This document shows positions 27,249 to 36,270 of a stretch of DNA of 64,000 nucleotides, one piece after another. Each line of letters starts with the position of its first letter. The first letter of the stretch is position 1. The DNA lies in NCBI GenBank assembly GCA_023391285.1, contig JAEWBF010000039.1, positions 186,001 through 250,000 of the forward strand. The letters run 5' to 3'. This DNA comes from Verrucomicrobiota bacterium (GTDB lineage: Bacteria > Verrucomicrobiota > Verrucomicrobiia > Opitutales > Opitutaceae). The notes under the pieces were generated by a model. The model saw only the letters and a program-made list of their open reading frames with translations, ran no database searches and was not told the origin of the DNA. The translations under genes and the position numbers were made by a program.

Positions 27249-27264
27249 CCTTTTTCCTTAACCC

Positions 27265-28608
27265 ATGTTCGAATCGCTCACCGAAAAACTCGGCAACGCC
27301 CTCCGCAATCTCCGCGGCGTGGGCACCCTTTCCGAAGAAAACATGGCGGAAGCGCTCAAGGAAGTGCGCACCGCCCTCCTCTCCGCCGACGTCCATTTCA
27401 AGGTCGCGCGCGAATTCGTCGAGCGCGTCCAACAACAAGCCGTCGGTCAACAGGTCACCAAAGGCATCGCCCCCGGCCAGCAGGTCGTCAAAATCATCCA
27501 CGACGAGCTCGTCCGCCTCCTCGGCGAAGGCACCACCGGCCTCTCCGGCGCGCGCCCGCTCAAGATCCTGATGGTCGGCCTCCACGGCTCCGGCAAAACC
27601 ACCTCGACCGCCAAGCTCGGCAAGCTCCTCAAGAAGCGCGGCTATCGTCCGTTCGTCGTCGGCTGCGACATCTACCGCCCCGCCGCCATCGACCAACTCG
27701 AAATCCTCGCGAAGCAGGAAGAACTCGGCTTCTACGCCGACCGAAACTCCAAAGACGTTCCTAAAATCGGCGAAGCCGCGCTCAGCGCCGCGCAAACCGC
27801 CACCGCCGACTGCATCATCTTCGACACCGCCGGCCGTCTCCAAATCGACACCGACCTCATCGAAGAGGTCAAAAAACTCCGCGCCCGCGTGCAGCCCGAC
27901 GAGGTCCTGCTCGTCGCCGACGGTGCCCTCGGTCAGGAAGCCGTCAACGTCGCCAAGGCCTTCCACGACGCGCTTCAACTCACCGGCCTCGTCCTCACCA
28001 AAATGGACGGCGACGCCCGCGGCGGCGCCGCCCTTTCGATCAAATCGATCACGGGCGTTCCGATCAAATTCGTCGGCACCGGCGAAAAAACCGCCGACTT
28101 CGAACCGTTCCACCCCGATCGCCTCGCCTCGCGCATCCTCGGCATGGGCGACGTCGTTTCGCTCGTCGAAAAAGCCCAGGAAACGATCGATCAGAAGGAC
28201 GCCGAAAAGATGGCGGAGAAACTCCGCAAGGCCGACTTCAACCTCGAGGACTTCCTCGCGCAGATGCAGCAGGTCAAAAAAATGGGCTCCATGCAGTCCA
28301 TCATGGGCATGATCCCCGGCATGAGCGGCATGCAGCTTCCCGACGGTGCCGACAAACAGATGGCCCGCACCGAAGCCATCATCAAATCGATGACGCCCCA
28401 GGAGCGACGCAAACCCGAGATCCTCAACGGCAGCCGCCGCAAGCGCATCGCCGACGGTTCCGGCACCAAAATCGTCGAAGTGAATCAGCTCCTGAAGCAG
28501 TTCGGCGAAATGCAAAAGATGATGAAGATGTTCAAAGGCGGCGGCGGCAAAAAGATGATGCGCCAGATGGAGGCCATGCGCGGCAAGGGCGGCTTCCCCG
28601 GAATGTGA
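27265..28608 (+). CDS. ffh: Signal recognition particle protein Ffh
   Basis: The 447-residue protein has the N-terminal helical bundle (MFESLTEKLGNALRNL), then the SRP GTPase domain. That domain shows the P-loop GLHGSGKTTSTAKL, the insertion-box DIYRPAAIDQL, G3 FDTAGRLQ and the TKMDGDARGG motif. The methionine-rich M domain (FLAQMQQVKKMGSM to the C-terminus) binds 4.5S RNA and signal sequences. It targets nascent inner membrane proteins to FtsY. The 4.5S RNA gene was not found in the window. Confidence 0.97.
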   Translation: MFESLTEKLGNALRNLRGVGTLSEENMAEALKEVRTALLSADVHFKVAREFVERVQQQAVGQQVTKGIAPGQQVVKIIHDELVRLLGEGTTGLSGARPLKILMVGLHGSGKTTSTAKLGKLLKKRGYRPFVVGCDIYRPAAIDQLEILAKQEELGFYADRNSKDVPKIGEAALSAAQTATADCIIFDTAGRLQIDTDLIEEVKKLRARVQPDEVLLVADGALGQEAVNVAKAFHDALQLTGLVLTKMDGDARGGAALSIKSITGVPIKFVGTGEKTADFEPFHPDRLASRILGMGDVVSLVEKAQETIDQKDAEKMAEKLRKADFNLEDFLAQMQQVKKMGSMQSIMGMIPGMSGMQLPDGADKQMARTEAIIKSMTPQERRKPEILNGSRRKRIADGSGTKIVEVNQLLKQFGEMQKMMKMFKGGGGKKMMRQMEAMRGKGGFPGM

Positions 28609-28614
28609 TTCGCC

Positions 28615-29157
28615 ATGCGCGCCGGCTTAATCCTTGCGGTCCTCTTTCTCTTCCTCGGCTCCATCGCCGCCGCTCACGCCGCGATCAATCCCGAGGAATA
28701 TAAGCGGATCGCCTCCGACGCGCTCCGTCTCCGCGAGATTGCGCGCGTCGTCGCCTCCGAACCCGAGCATAGTCCGAAAACGCGGCGCACCACCATCGTC
28801 GCGGAAGTCCTCGAGGTTTTCACACCTTCGCGCGCCCGCGCGAAGGTCGGCGACACGATCGTGATCGACTACACCGTCGATCTCGCGGCACTCAAAAAAC
28901 GTCTGGACAAGTTCAAAGCTCTGCCGCCGCGTCCCGGCCCTCAATTCCTCCACGAACCCGATCCGCCGAAACTCAACGACGACCGCGAGTTCCTCGCCTA
29001 CCTCGCCCCCGCGTCCACTCGCCTCGCCAACGTCAATCGTTACGCCGGCGCCAAAGTCGATTTCACCGTCGCCCACTTCTCCGGCCCCGTCTTCGTTCCC
29101 GTCGCCGCGCAGTATTCGTTCGAACTACCCCGTTCTCCGCTTCCGTCCGAGCCCTGA
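28615..29157 (+). CDS. Small secreted protein of unknown function
   Basis: The 180-residue protein has a clear signal peptide (LILAVLFLFLGSIAAAHAA), followed by a helical stretch and a beta-rich part with TIVIDYTVDL and VDFTVAHF. No family is recognised. It starts only 6 bases after the ffh stop, so it is probably transcribed with ffh, though a functional link is not implied. Periplasmic location is inferred from the signal peptide. Confidence 0.75.
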   Translation: MRAGLILAVLFLFLGSIAAAHAAINPEEYKRIASDALRLREIARVVASEPEHSPKTRRTTIVAEVLEVFTPSRARAKVGDTIVIDYTVDLAALKKRLDKFKALPPRPGPQFLHEPDPPKLNDDREFLAYLAPASTRLANVNRYAGAKVDFTVAHFSGPVFVPVAAQYSFELPRSPLPSEP

Positions 29158-29164
29158 TCCGTCC

Positions 29165-30334
29165 TCACAGTCTCCTCAATTCAGCGCGGGCCAGGGTGTA
29201 TTCGACGAACGTGCTGCTCCGCGTTCCCAGCACGCGCTCGAAAAACACTTCCCCGGCGACGATATCCATCTCCACGAGACGCGTCGCCCCGATGTAGTAG
29301 TAGGCCTCGCAAAGCTTTCCGTCGCGTTCCTCCTGATCCTTTGTCGCCTTCGCCTGCTTCACCAACTCCCGGTCACTGAGCGTGCCGAGCAGATAACGGC
29401 CGAGTGCCTGCGTCCACCCCGAATCCCACCCATCGATTACATCCCGCAGCGGACTTTCGCTGACCGACCGTCCGGCCCGGCGAATCGCGGCGTGCATCAC
29501 CAGATACGCGAACGGCGACACCGCCGGCCTCGCCGCAATCGCTTCTTTGAACGTCGCGATCGCCTCCGCATCCTTCCCCTGGGCAAACTGGGAATAGCCG
29601 ATCCATTTCAGCATCTCCACCTCATCCATCTTCAACTCGCGCGCACGCCGATGGCTGGCGATGGCAGCCTCGAATTCCTGAAGCCCGAATTGCGCCCGCC
29701 CCAACATGTAATGCGCCCATCCATTCTCGGGATGATGCGTTGCGAGGGCCTTCAGCTTCAGCTTGGCCGACGAATAATCACCCAGGCTGAGTTCGCATTC
29801 CGCGCGGGCGGCGCGCACCTCGTCGCCGTCCACCCGGGTTCCCGCCAGACGTTCGTAATCTTTCAGCGCTTCCTTGTAGCGCCCGTGCGCCCGCAGCGCA
29901 TGCGCCCGCACCAGCCGCGCGCCTTCGCGAGTGTCGCCCGTTCGGAGCGCCGCATTGGCATCCTCCAGGGCCCCGGCAAGGTTGTTTCGCTTGAATCGAA
30001 TGAGGGCGCGGAGTTCGAACCCGTCGAGATCGCCCGCGTTGAGCCTTAGGTAAGTGTTGATGTCCTCCTCGGCCCCTTCAAGCAGCCCCGCCTGCGACCG
30101 AAACCGCGCCCGATTGTAATACGCGCTCGGCTCCTCCGGCGCCAGCGCGATGGCGGCCGTCATCTTCGCCTCGGCTCCCTTGAAGTCATTCCTCTTCTCC
30201 AAGGCCCCCGCTTCCTCGATCAACCGGTCGAACTTCGCCGCCGTCCCTTTCGACATCGCCGCAGCACCCGCCGCCGAATTTACGATCAACACCGTCCAGA
30301 ACAGAACGCCACCAAACCGCAGGAATTTCTTCAT
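29165..30334 (-). CDS. Secreted tetratricopeptide-repeat protein (paralog 1)
   Basis: The 389-residue protein has a signal peptide (LRFGGVLFWTVLIVNSAAGA) and a run of TPR units with the pattern PEEPSAYYNRARFRSQAGLL, covering residues ~40-270. The C-terminal ~110 residues are a conserved block (GKLCEAYYYIGATRLVEMD... FVEYTLARAEL) shared with the gene at 30456. It is probably periplasmic and a scaffold for protein interactions. It converges with the gene ending at 29157. Confidence 0.82.
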   Translation of the reverse strand: MKKFLRFGGVLFWTVLIVNSAAGAAAMSKGTAAKFDRLIEEAGALEKRNDFKGAEAKMTAAIALAPEEPSAYYNRARFRSQAGLLEGAEEDINTYLRLNAGDLDGFELRALIRFKRNNLAGALEDANAALRTGDTREGARLVRAHALRAHGRYKEALKDYERLAGTRVDGDEVRAARAECELSLGDYSSAKLKLKALATHHPENGWAHYMLGRAQFGLQEFEAAIASHRRARELKMDEVEMLKWIGYSQFAQGKDAEAIATFKEAIAARPAVSPFAYLVMHAAIRRAGRSVSESPLRDVIDGWDSGWTQALGRYLLGTLSDRELVKQAKATKDQEERDGKLCEAYYYIGATRLVEMDIVAGEVFFERVLGTRSSTFVEYTLARAELRRL

Positions 30335-30455
30335 AAGCCGGAACCGCGCAGTTTCGGCCGTCTCCGGTCGCGTGCAAGCTCAACCCGGGCCGCGCCGGCC
30401 GATGTGTCCGATTTTTCGATACGCCGCGACGGCGTCTGAACGAATGCTCGGCCCG

Positions 30456-31610
30456 CTACGGTTTTCGCGCCAACTCGGCCTGCGCCAGCGTGTATTCAAT
30501 AAAGGAAGTGCTCTGCGTGGCGATCGCCTCCGCCAGCAGCGCGCGGCCGGCGATCTTGTCGCCCGACCTCACCCGCATGGCGCCAAGATAGAAATACGCT
30601 TCGCACAGCCGTCCGCGTTGCTTCTTCGGATCGTCGACGGCAGTTGCCTGCTCGATCAGCTCGTCGTCGGTAATCTGTTTCAGCAGCGCCTGGCACACCG
30701 CCTTGCCCCAAGGATCTTCGATGCGGTCGATCAGCCCGGCAAGCGGGCTTTCCGTCTCTCGTTTCTCGCTCAGCCAAGCCAGATGAAGCACCGCCGCCGA
30801 CCACGGAAATGTCACGCTTTCCGCCGCAAGCGACCGCTCCATCGCTTCGATCGCCCGTCGATAATAGCCGGCGGCAAAATGGCTGTATCCGATTTTTCGC
30901 CACGCGCGCGCGCGGGGTCCGTCGAACTCCGCCAGCCATTCATACAACTCGGTCGCCGCATGAAATTCCAGAAGCCGGAAGCGCGCGTCACCGAGCTTCT
31001 CGATCGCTATGCTCGATTCCGGATGATACTCTAGGATTTCCTCGAAATCGGCGCACGCTTCCTTCAGCCGTCCCAGGTTCAAATAGCAGCTTCCGCGCGC
31101 GAATCGCGCGTCGTCGTCATCCTCATTGGCCTCCAGCGCACGCTCCAGATCGTTCAGCGCCTTTTCGTAATCGCCCATCTCCGTCAAAATCTGCCCTCGC
31201 AGGGTGCGTAGTGCCGGCTGGTCTTCGACCCGCAGTCCCGCACTCGCATCCGCCAACGCTCCCGCTACATCGCTCCGCTTCAATCGTAGCATCGCCCGAA
31301 GTTGAAATGCCCAGGCCGACTTGGGCTCCATCCTCAAAAATACATCCAGATCCGATTCGGCTTCTGCGGATTTCCCCGCCGCGGCCCGGGCCAATGCTCG
31401 GTTGAAATAGCCTTCCTTCAAACTCGGCTGCCGCTTGATCAACTCCGACAGCTTCTTCTCCGCGTTCGTATAATCGCCCTGATTGTAGTCGGCGATCGCT
31501 CCTTCCATCAGCTTGTTGTCCTTGGATGTCAGGCCGTTCGCCGCAGAGACGGCACTGACCATTGCGGCAAAAAACAAGACGAGCAGGAATCGGCCGGGAA
31601 ACGGAAGCAT
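30456..31610 (-). CDS. Secreted tetratricopeptide-repeat protein (paralog 2)
   Basis: The 384-residue protein has a signal peptide (FLLVLFFAAMVSAVSAA) and TPR units from residue ~25. Its C-terminal block matches the neighbouring paralog (GRLCEAYFYLGAMRVRSGD... FIEYTLAQAEL). The ATG at 31610 gives the signal peptide; a start at 31631 adds seven residues. The gene is upstream of paralog 1 with a 121-base gap, and the pair probably arose by tandem duplication. Confidence 0.82.
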   Translation of the reverse strand: MLPFPGRFLLVLFFAAMVSAVSAANGLTSKDNKLMEGAIADYNQGDYTNAEKKLSELIKRQPSLKEGYFNRALARAAAGKSAEAESDLDVFLRMEPKSAWAFQLRAMLRLKRSDVAGALADASAGLRVEDQPALRTLRGQILTEMGDYEKALNDLERALEANEDDDDARFARGSCYLNLGRLKEACADFEEILEYHPESSIAIEKLGDARFRLLEFHAATELYEWLAEFDGPRARAWRKIGYSHFAAGYYRRAIEAMERSLAAESVTFPWSAAVLHLAWLSEKRETESPLAGLIDRIEDPWGKAVCQALLKQITDDELIEQATAVDDPKKQRGRLCEAYFYLGAMRVRSGDKIAGRALLAEAIATQSTSFIEYTLAQAELARKP

Positions 31611-31690
31611 GGAGCCGCCGAGTTTCGACAACCGCCGCCCGTCCGCAAGCTCAACGCTCCCGGCGCCCGCTCTCCTCAGGTCGCGCTACC

Positions 31691-32629
31691 TCACAGCGGC
31701 TTCAACCCCGCCTCGATCTCCTTCCGCCTCGATTCAAGAAACGGCGGCAGCGCCAGCTTCTCGCCTAGCGACTCGATCGGCTCATCGACCGCGAAACCCG
31801 GCTCATCCGTCGCGAGTTCGAACAAAATCCCATTCGGCTCCCGAAAATACAGGCTCTTGAAATAAAACCGATCGACCGGCCCGCTCGACGGCACGCCCAA
31901 TCCTTCCAGCCGCACCGTCCACGCATCGTAATCCGCGACCGTCGTCCGAAACGCCACGTGATGCACCCCGCCCGCGCCTTGCCGCGCGATCGGCAGATCC
32001 GGCTGCACGATCACATGCAATTCCGCCGCCGCTCCGCCCGGCCCCATTTCGAACACATGCACCGCGTCTCCATCGATCGGATACTCGCGCGCTTTCCGCA
32101 TGCTCATCACCGTCGTCAATAATCGCTCGGTGGGCTCCAGCCGCGGCACGCTGATCGTAATCGGCCCCAGCCCGAGAATCTGATGCTCCGGCGGCACCGG
32201 ACTCTTCGCCCACGGTCGCGCCGGCTCCCTCGGTTCGGCGTCCACGATCATGGCGCAGCGCTGCCCTTCAAAATCCTCGAAATCCAACGTGAGCCGCCCA
32301 TCGCGCGTCTCGATCGTTCCCTGCGTGACCGCTTCCGCCGCAAACCGCGCGGCCCACCACCGCAAGCTCTCCTCGCTGGGCACGCGCAGCCCCGTGCGCA
32401 CGATACTATGCGTGCCACGTTTCTCCCGCGCCGCCGGCCAGTCGAAGAAGGTCAGATCCGTCCCCGGTCGGGCATCGCCATCCGTATAAAAGAGGTGATA
32501 CGCGGACACATCGTCCTGGTTGACCGTCTTTTTCGCGAGCCGCAGCCCGAGCATCTGCGTGTAGAACGCATGATTGCGCGCCGCCTGAGCGGTGACTGCC
32601 GTGAGGTGATGAATCCCGTGAAGTTCCAT
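31691..32629 (-). CDS. VOC-family ring-cleaving dioxygenase
   Basis: The 312-residue protein contains two vicinal-oxygen-chelate modules. The first begins LHGIHHLTAVTAQAARN with a metal-ligand His; the second has GVHHVAFRT and ends in ILFELATDEPGF, supplying the remaining His and Glu ligands. This fits the MhqA/MhqO (LinE-like) group that opens hydroquinone-type rings using Fe2+. Cytoplasmic, with no signal peptide. The neighbouring genes do not form an aromatic degradation cluster, so a quinone-detoxification role is as likely as catabolism. The ATG at 32629 gives the standard start. Confidence 0.87.
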   Translation of the reverse strand: MELHGIHHLTAVTAQAARNHAFYTQMLGLRLAKKTVNQDDVSAYHLFYTDGDARPGTDLTFFDWPAAREKRGTHSIVRTGLRVPSEESLRWWAARFAAEAVTQGTIETRDGRLTLDFEDFEGQRCAMIVDAEPREPARPWAKSPVPPEHQILGLGPITISVPRLEPTERLLTTVMSMRKAREYPIDGDAVHVFEMGPGGAAAELHVIVQPDLPIARQGAGGVHHVAFRTTVADYDAWTVRLEGLGVPSSGPVDRFYFKSLYFREPNGILFELATDEPGFAVDEPIESLGEKLALPPFLESRRKEIEAGLKPL

Positions 32630-32762
32630 CGTTCCCCTAATCTGCACGCTCCCGGAACTTCGTCCAGCCAAGGTGCGCGGTCTCGCTTGTTGCGCGTCAA
32701 CTTGCACGCTCTCCCCAGCAACTTTCCCCCCGCTCCCTCCGTCCTGCCCTCATCCCTACCCC

Positions 32763-33608
32763 ATGAAGTTCGCGCTTCCCGCCTCCGCATTTGTTTCGAT
32801 CCTCACCGCCGTGACTTTTGCCGCCGAGCCATCGAACACTCCCGCAGCGGTCCTAGGATCCACCTTTTATCCCTGGACCGAAATGGTCGTGAAACCCACC
32901 GGCGTCGGCGCCCGTCGCGATATCCACGACGGTCCTACCGCCACGCTCAACCGCTTCGAGTGCCACATCAGCACGCTTCAACCCGGCCTGCCGTCGCACC
33001 CGCCGCACCAGCACGGACAAGAGGAACTGATCATCATCAAGGAAGGCACCCTCGACGTTCACATCAACGGCAAGGATCGCCGTCTCGGCGCCGGCGGCGT
33101 GTTCTGGTTTTCTTCCAACGATTGGCACGCCGTGCGCAACGTCGGCGAAACTCCCGCCACGTATTTGGTTTTCAACTTCGCCACCGACGCCACGCGCAAC
33201 GTCCCGAAAACTCCCGCCGCCGACTCGGCCTCGCCCGACAAACTCCGTTCCGGCGTGTGGGCGTGGGAGGAAATGAAGGTCCAGAAAACCGAGAAGGGAG
33301 AGCGCCGGGAATTTTTCAAATCACCGACGGTCACGTGCGAGAACTTCAGCATCCACGCGACGACCTTGAACGCCGGCGAGATTTCCCACGCTCCGCATCG
33401 CCATCCCGACGAAGAAATCATCGTCGTGAAAGAAGGCACCGTCGAAGCCACCGTGAATGGGCAGACCAATAAAGTCGGTCCCGGCTCCATCCTCTTCTTC
33501 GCGTCCAACGACCCACACGGTCTTCGCAACGCCGGCGACACACCTGCCACCTATTACGTGCTGCGCGTTGTCACCGAGAAGACTCCCGCCCCCCTCGCCG
33601 CCAAATAA
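32763..33608 (+). CDS. Secreted two-cupin-domain protein
   Basis: The 281-residue protein has a signal peptide (ASAFVSILTAVTFAAE) and two cupin barrels. Each has the His-rich motif 1: HPPHQHGQEELIIIKEG near residue 80 and HAPHRHPDEEIIVVKEG near residue 205. The matching motif 2 segments (SSNDWHAVRN and ASNDPHGLRN) follow. Metal binding is therefore likely in both. Catalytic activity is unknown. It sits 20 bases upstream of the DUF1080 gene and the pair may be cotranscribed. Bicupins with a signal peptide are common in Verrucomicrobia and Planctomycetes. Confidence 0.83.
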   Translation: MKFALPASAFVSILTAVTFAAEPSNTPAAVLGSTFYPWTEMVVKPTGVGARRDIHDGPTATLNRFECHISTLQPGLPSHPPHQHGQEELIIIKEGTLDVHINGKDRRLGAGGVFWFSSNDWHAVRNVGETPATYLVFNFATDATRNVPKTPAADSASPDKLRSGVWAWEEMKVQKTEKGERREFFKSPTVTCENFSIHATTLNAGEISHAPHRHPDEEIIVVKEGTVEATVNGQTNKVGPGSILFFASNDPHGLRNAGDTPATYYVLRVVTEKTPAPLAAK

Positions 33609-33628
33609 TTCCTCTCCTTTTTCATCCC

Positions 33629-34399
33629 ATGCACGTCCGACTCGCTCTCATCCTTTCATTCGTTACCGCACTCGCCGCCGCGACCACTCTCACGGCCAAC
33701 ATCGGCGTGGGGGCCAAGCCCGAACCGGGCGCCGAAATCCTCTTCGACGGCACCCGCGAAACCCTCGACGCGAAATGGACCTACTGGGAAGGGCCGCGCT
33801 TCTCTTCCTCGCTGCCGATCAAATGGCAAATCGTCGAGGATCCCGTTGACGGCGGCACCGTCGTGCAGACCTCCGACCCCGCGGCCGTCGGCGGCAAATA
33901 CGGCGCCGCCGACATCATCACCAAAAAGGCTTACCGCGACTTCCGCCTCCACGTCGAATTCCTCGTCAACGACGTCAACGGCAACAGCGGCGTGTATCTG
34001 CAAAACCGCTACGAGATTCAGATCTGCGACTCCGACGCGACCACGCACGGCATGGGCGCCGTCATCAATGAAACGCCGTCGCCCTATTATCTCTACCGCG
34101 GCCTCAAAACCTGGAACTCCTACGACATCGTTTTCCGCGCGGCCCGCTTCAAGGACGGCCAGCGTGTCGAGCCCGCCCAAGTCACGCTCTACTTCAACGG
34201 CGTGAAGGTTCACCAGAACCAGCCTATTCAGCAGGTCTGGGGCGGTCCCAACTCCGGTTTGGATGGCGGCAACGATCGCGGCCGCGGCATCACCGACGTC
34301 CCCGGCCCGCTCAAGCTCCAGGCCGAGGGCCACGACGTTCGCTACCGCAACATCTGGATCAAGGAACTCGATCTCGGCGATCGCGGCACCAACTTCTGA
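33629..34399 (+). CDS. Secreted DUF1080 (3-keto-disaccharide hydrolase-like) protein
   Basis: The 256-residue protein has a signal peptide and a jellyroll of the DUF1080 family. Recognisable motifs are EILFDGTRETLDAKW, YRDFRLHVEFLV, GNSGVYLQNRYEIQI and the C-terminal VRYRNIWIKEL. Some family members hydrolyse 3-keto-glycosides; others appear to bind glycans. It is likely periplasmic. Its partner upstream is a two-cupin secreted protein. Confidence 0.86.
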   Translation: MHVRLALILSFVTALAAATTLTANIGVGAKPEPGAEILFDGTRETLDAKWTYWEGPRFSSSLPIKWQIVEDPVDGGTVVQTSDPAAVGGKYGAADIITKKAYRDFRLHVEFLVNDVNGNSGVYLQNRYEIQICDSDATTHGMGAVINETPSPYYLYRGLKTWNSYDIVFRAARFKDGQRVEPAQVTLYFNGVKVHQNQPIQQVWGGPNSGLDGGNDRGRGITDVPGPLKLQAEGHDVRYRNIWIKELDLGDRGTNF

Positions 34400-34406
34400 A
34401 CGACCC

Positions 34407-34436
34407 GTCGCGGAAAGCGTGAGCGTTTCGCTCACC
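34407..34436 (+). repeat. REP-like sequence, GTCGCGGAAAGCGTGAGCG copy
   Basis: GTCGCGGAAAGCGTGAGCG and the following TTTCGC resemble the copy at 27099-27125 at most positions (GCGGAAnGCGTGAGCGTTTCGC). It is located at the junction of two convergent genes and overlaps the last codons of the nitrilase-family gene by 5 bases. Confidence 0.6.
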
Positions 34437-35472
34437 GGCCCGTCGCCCGCACCCGCGCTCGCTCCATGCGCTCGATCTCCGCTGGCAATTCGCGCAGTCC
34501 CAATTCGCGAACCATCTCGCCGATCGTGATCTTCGGGTCATTCGACCAGAAGATTCCCGTGTCCTCGCGCGACGAATACGTTCCGCCGATCTTCGCGCCA
34601 TAGCGCTCCGTCAGCGCCCGTCCTTCGTGCAGCGTCGGACTCCAATGTAGGATCGTATAGGACAGATCGATTTCGTGCACGAGCATTCCGGGCTGCGCCA
34701 CCTGCGCGATCGTTCGCCCGATCGGATCGAACAACGACGCATTGTCCCGCTGCGTGCTCGTCACGACGTGATACCGATGCCGCAACGCTTCCGCCGCCGG
34801 CCGCAGCGTCTGCGGCGACGCACTCGGCAATGCGACGATCTCCGCCCCCGCTTCCGCCAGCGCCGCCCAGGCTTCGGGATACGACATATCCCAGCAAATC
34901 AGAATGCCGACCTTTCCGAAGTCGCATTCAAACACCGGATACGCGTCGCCCGGCGTCACGCCCGCCTCGAAGCGCCCATCGGGATCCTCGACCGGATGCA
35001 TTTTGCGGAACACGCCGGCAACCTCGCCTGCGCGATCGAAGAGCACCGCCGCGTTGCTGCAGCGCCCGTCGTCCTCCCGCAGCGTCATCGGCACCACCGT
35101 CCAAGCGCCATGCTCGCGCACGAAACCTTTCAGCTGTTTCACTGCCGACTCTTCCAATCCCACCGCCTGCTCCGGCGCCGAGTTTCCTTCGCGTTGGATC
35201 GCAAATTCCGGAAACACGACCAAATCCAGACCGCGGTTCTGCGCCCGTTCGTGACGCGATGCCTCTTCCAATCCACGCTTCACCGTTTCCATTCGCTGCT
35301 CGAGCGAACCGTCGAAACGCAATTGCGCCGAAGCCACCACCACCTTTCGCGGCGGCTGGTTTGCCCGGCTCTGAAACGGATTCTGTCCCGCCGCGACGCT
35401 CGCGAGCATGCTCCACAGCAACAACACGCCCGTCTTCCACCCCAATCGGTTTGCCGCTCGTCCATTTGTCAT
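34432..35472 (-). CDS. Nitrilase/carbon-nitrogen hydrolase with N-terminal membrane or signal segment
   Basis: The 346-residue protein contains the nitrilase triad: Glu89 (VVFPEF), Lys157 (VFRKMHP) and Cys193 (ILICWDMSYPE). The N-terminal segment GVLLLWSMLASVAAG (residues 15-29) is a signal peptide or membrane anchor, so the enzyme is extracytoplasmic, unlike most nitrilases. Amide- or nitrile-hydrolysing activity is expected; the substrate is unknown. The ATG at 35472 was chosen because upstream extension (to 35538) overlaps the promoter side of the divergent gene. Confidence 0.85.
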   Translation of the reverse strand: MTNGRAANRLGWKTGVLLLWSMLASVAAGQNPFQSRANQPPRKVVVASAQLRFDGSLEQRMETVKRGLEEASRHERAQNRGLDLVVFPEFAIQREGNSAPEQAVGLEESAVKQLKGFVREHGAWTVVPMTLREDDGRCSNAAVLFDRAGEVAGVFRKMHPVEDPDGRFEAGVTPGDAYPVFECDFGKVGILICWDMSYPEAWAALAEAGAEIVALPSASPQTLRPAAEALRHRYHVVTSTQRDNASLFDPIGRTIAQVAQPGMLVHEIDLSYTILHWSPTLHEGRALTERYGAKIGGTYSSREDTGIFWSNDPKITIGEMVRELGLRELPAEIERMERARVRATGR

Positions 35473-35561
35473 GCGGCCAACGTAGCAGCACTCGCGGACG
35501 ATTCCAGCCTCCGCCCGGCGAACAGTTGCAGACGGCACGCCTCCCGTTCATCAACCACCTC

Positions 35562-36263
35562 GTGCCACGCGAAACCTGCTACCGATGCTTCTGGCCCAAG
35601 CCGCTCTGCTGGTGCGCCTCGATCCACCCGATCGAAACGCGCACGCGTTTCGTTTTCCTGATGCACCCGAAGGAGTTCAAACAGGAGAAAGCCGGCACCG
35701 GACGCCTCACTCACCTCTGCCTCGCGAACAGCGAAATTCGCATGGGCGTGTCCTTCGACCCTGACGAAACCGTCCAACAACTCCTCGCCGATCCCGCCAA
35801 CTTTCCCGTCGTCGTCTACCCCGGACCATCGGCGCTCAATCTTTCGAACGGTGAACTTTCGCCCGCCGCGCTTCACCACCGCCGTCTCGTCGTGTTTCTG
35901 CTCGATGCGACGTGGTCCTGCGCGCGCAAAATGCTGAAACTCTCGCCCACGCTTCAGCGCCTGCCGCGCATCATGTTCACCGCCTCCGCGCCGAGTCGCT
36001 TCATCATCAAACAACAACCCGAGCCCGGCTGCCTCTCCACGCTGGAAGCCACGCACGAGTTGCTGCTGTCACTCGAACGCAGCGGCCTCGACCGCTACGA
36101 CCGGCCCGACCAGCTCCTCTCCCTTTTCTCACGCATGCAGGACTACCAGATCGCCTGTGCGCTCGACCCCCATCGCGGCGGTTATCGCCGTCAGCCCTAC
36201 TCCGCTCCCGCCGAGCGCACCCCTACCCGCACCGGCCGCACCCGCTTCATCCCAACGGCCTGA
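35562..36263 (+). CDS. DTW-domain protein, probable tRNA-uridine aminocarboxypropyltransferase
   Basis: The 233-residue protein begins with zinc-type cysteines (CYRCFWPKPLCWC) and contains the DTW motif LLDATWSCARKML. This is the architecture of TapT/DTWD1-2-like enzymes, which put an acp3 group on tRNA uridine from SAM. No ATG exists at the start; a GTG at 35562 gives MPRETCYRC and was chosen, but a TTG at 35466 is also in frame. The start is uncertain. Cytoplasmic. Confidence 0.82.
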   Translation: MPRETCYRCFWPKPLCWCASIHPIETRTRFVFLMHPKEFKQEKAGTGRLTHLCLANSEIRMGVSFDPDETVQQLLADPANFPVVVYPGPSALNLSNGELSPAALHHRRLVVFLLDATWSCARKMLKLSPTLQRLPRIMFTASAPSRFIIKQQPEPGCLSTLEATHELLLSLERSGLDRYDRPDQLLSLFSRMQDYQIACALDPHRGGYRRQPYSAPAERTPTRTGRTRFIPTA

Positions 36264-36270
36264 CGCTCAC

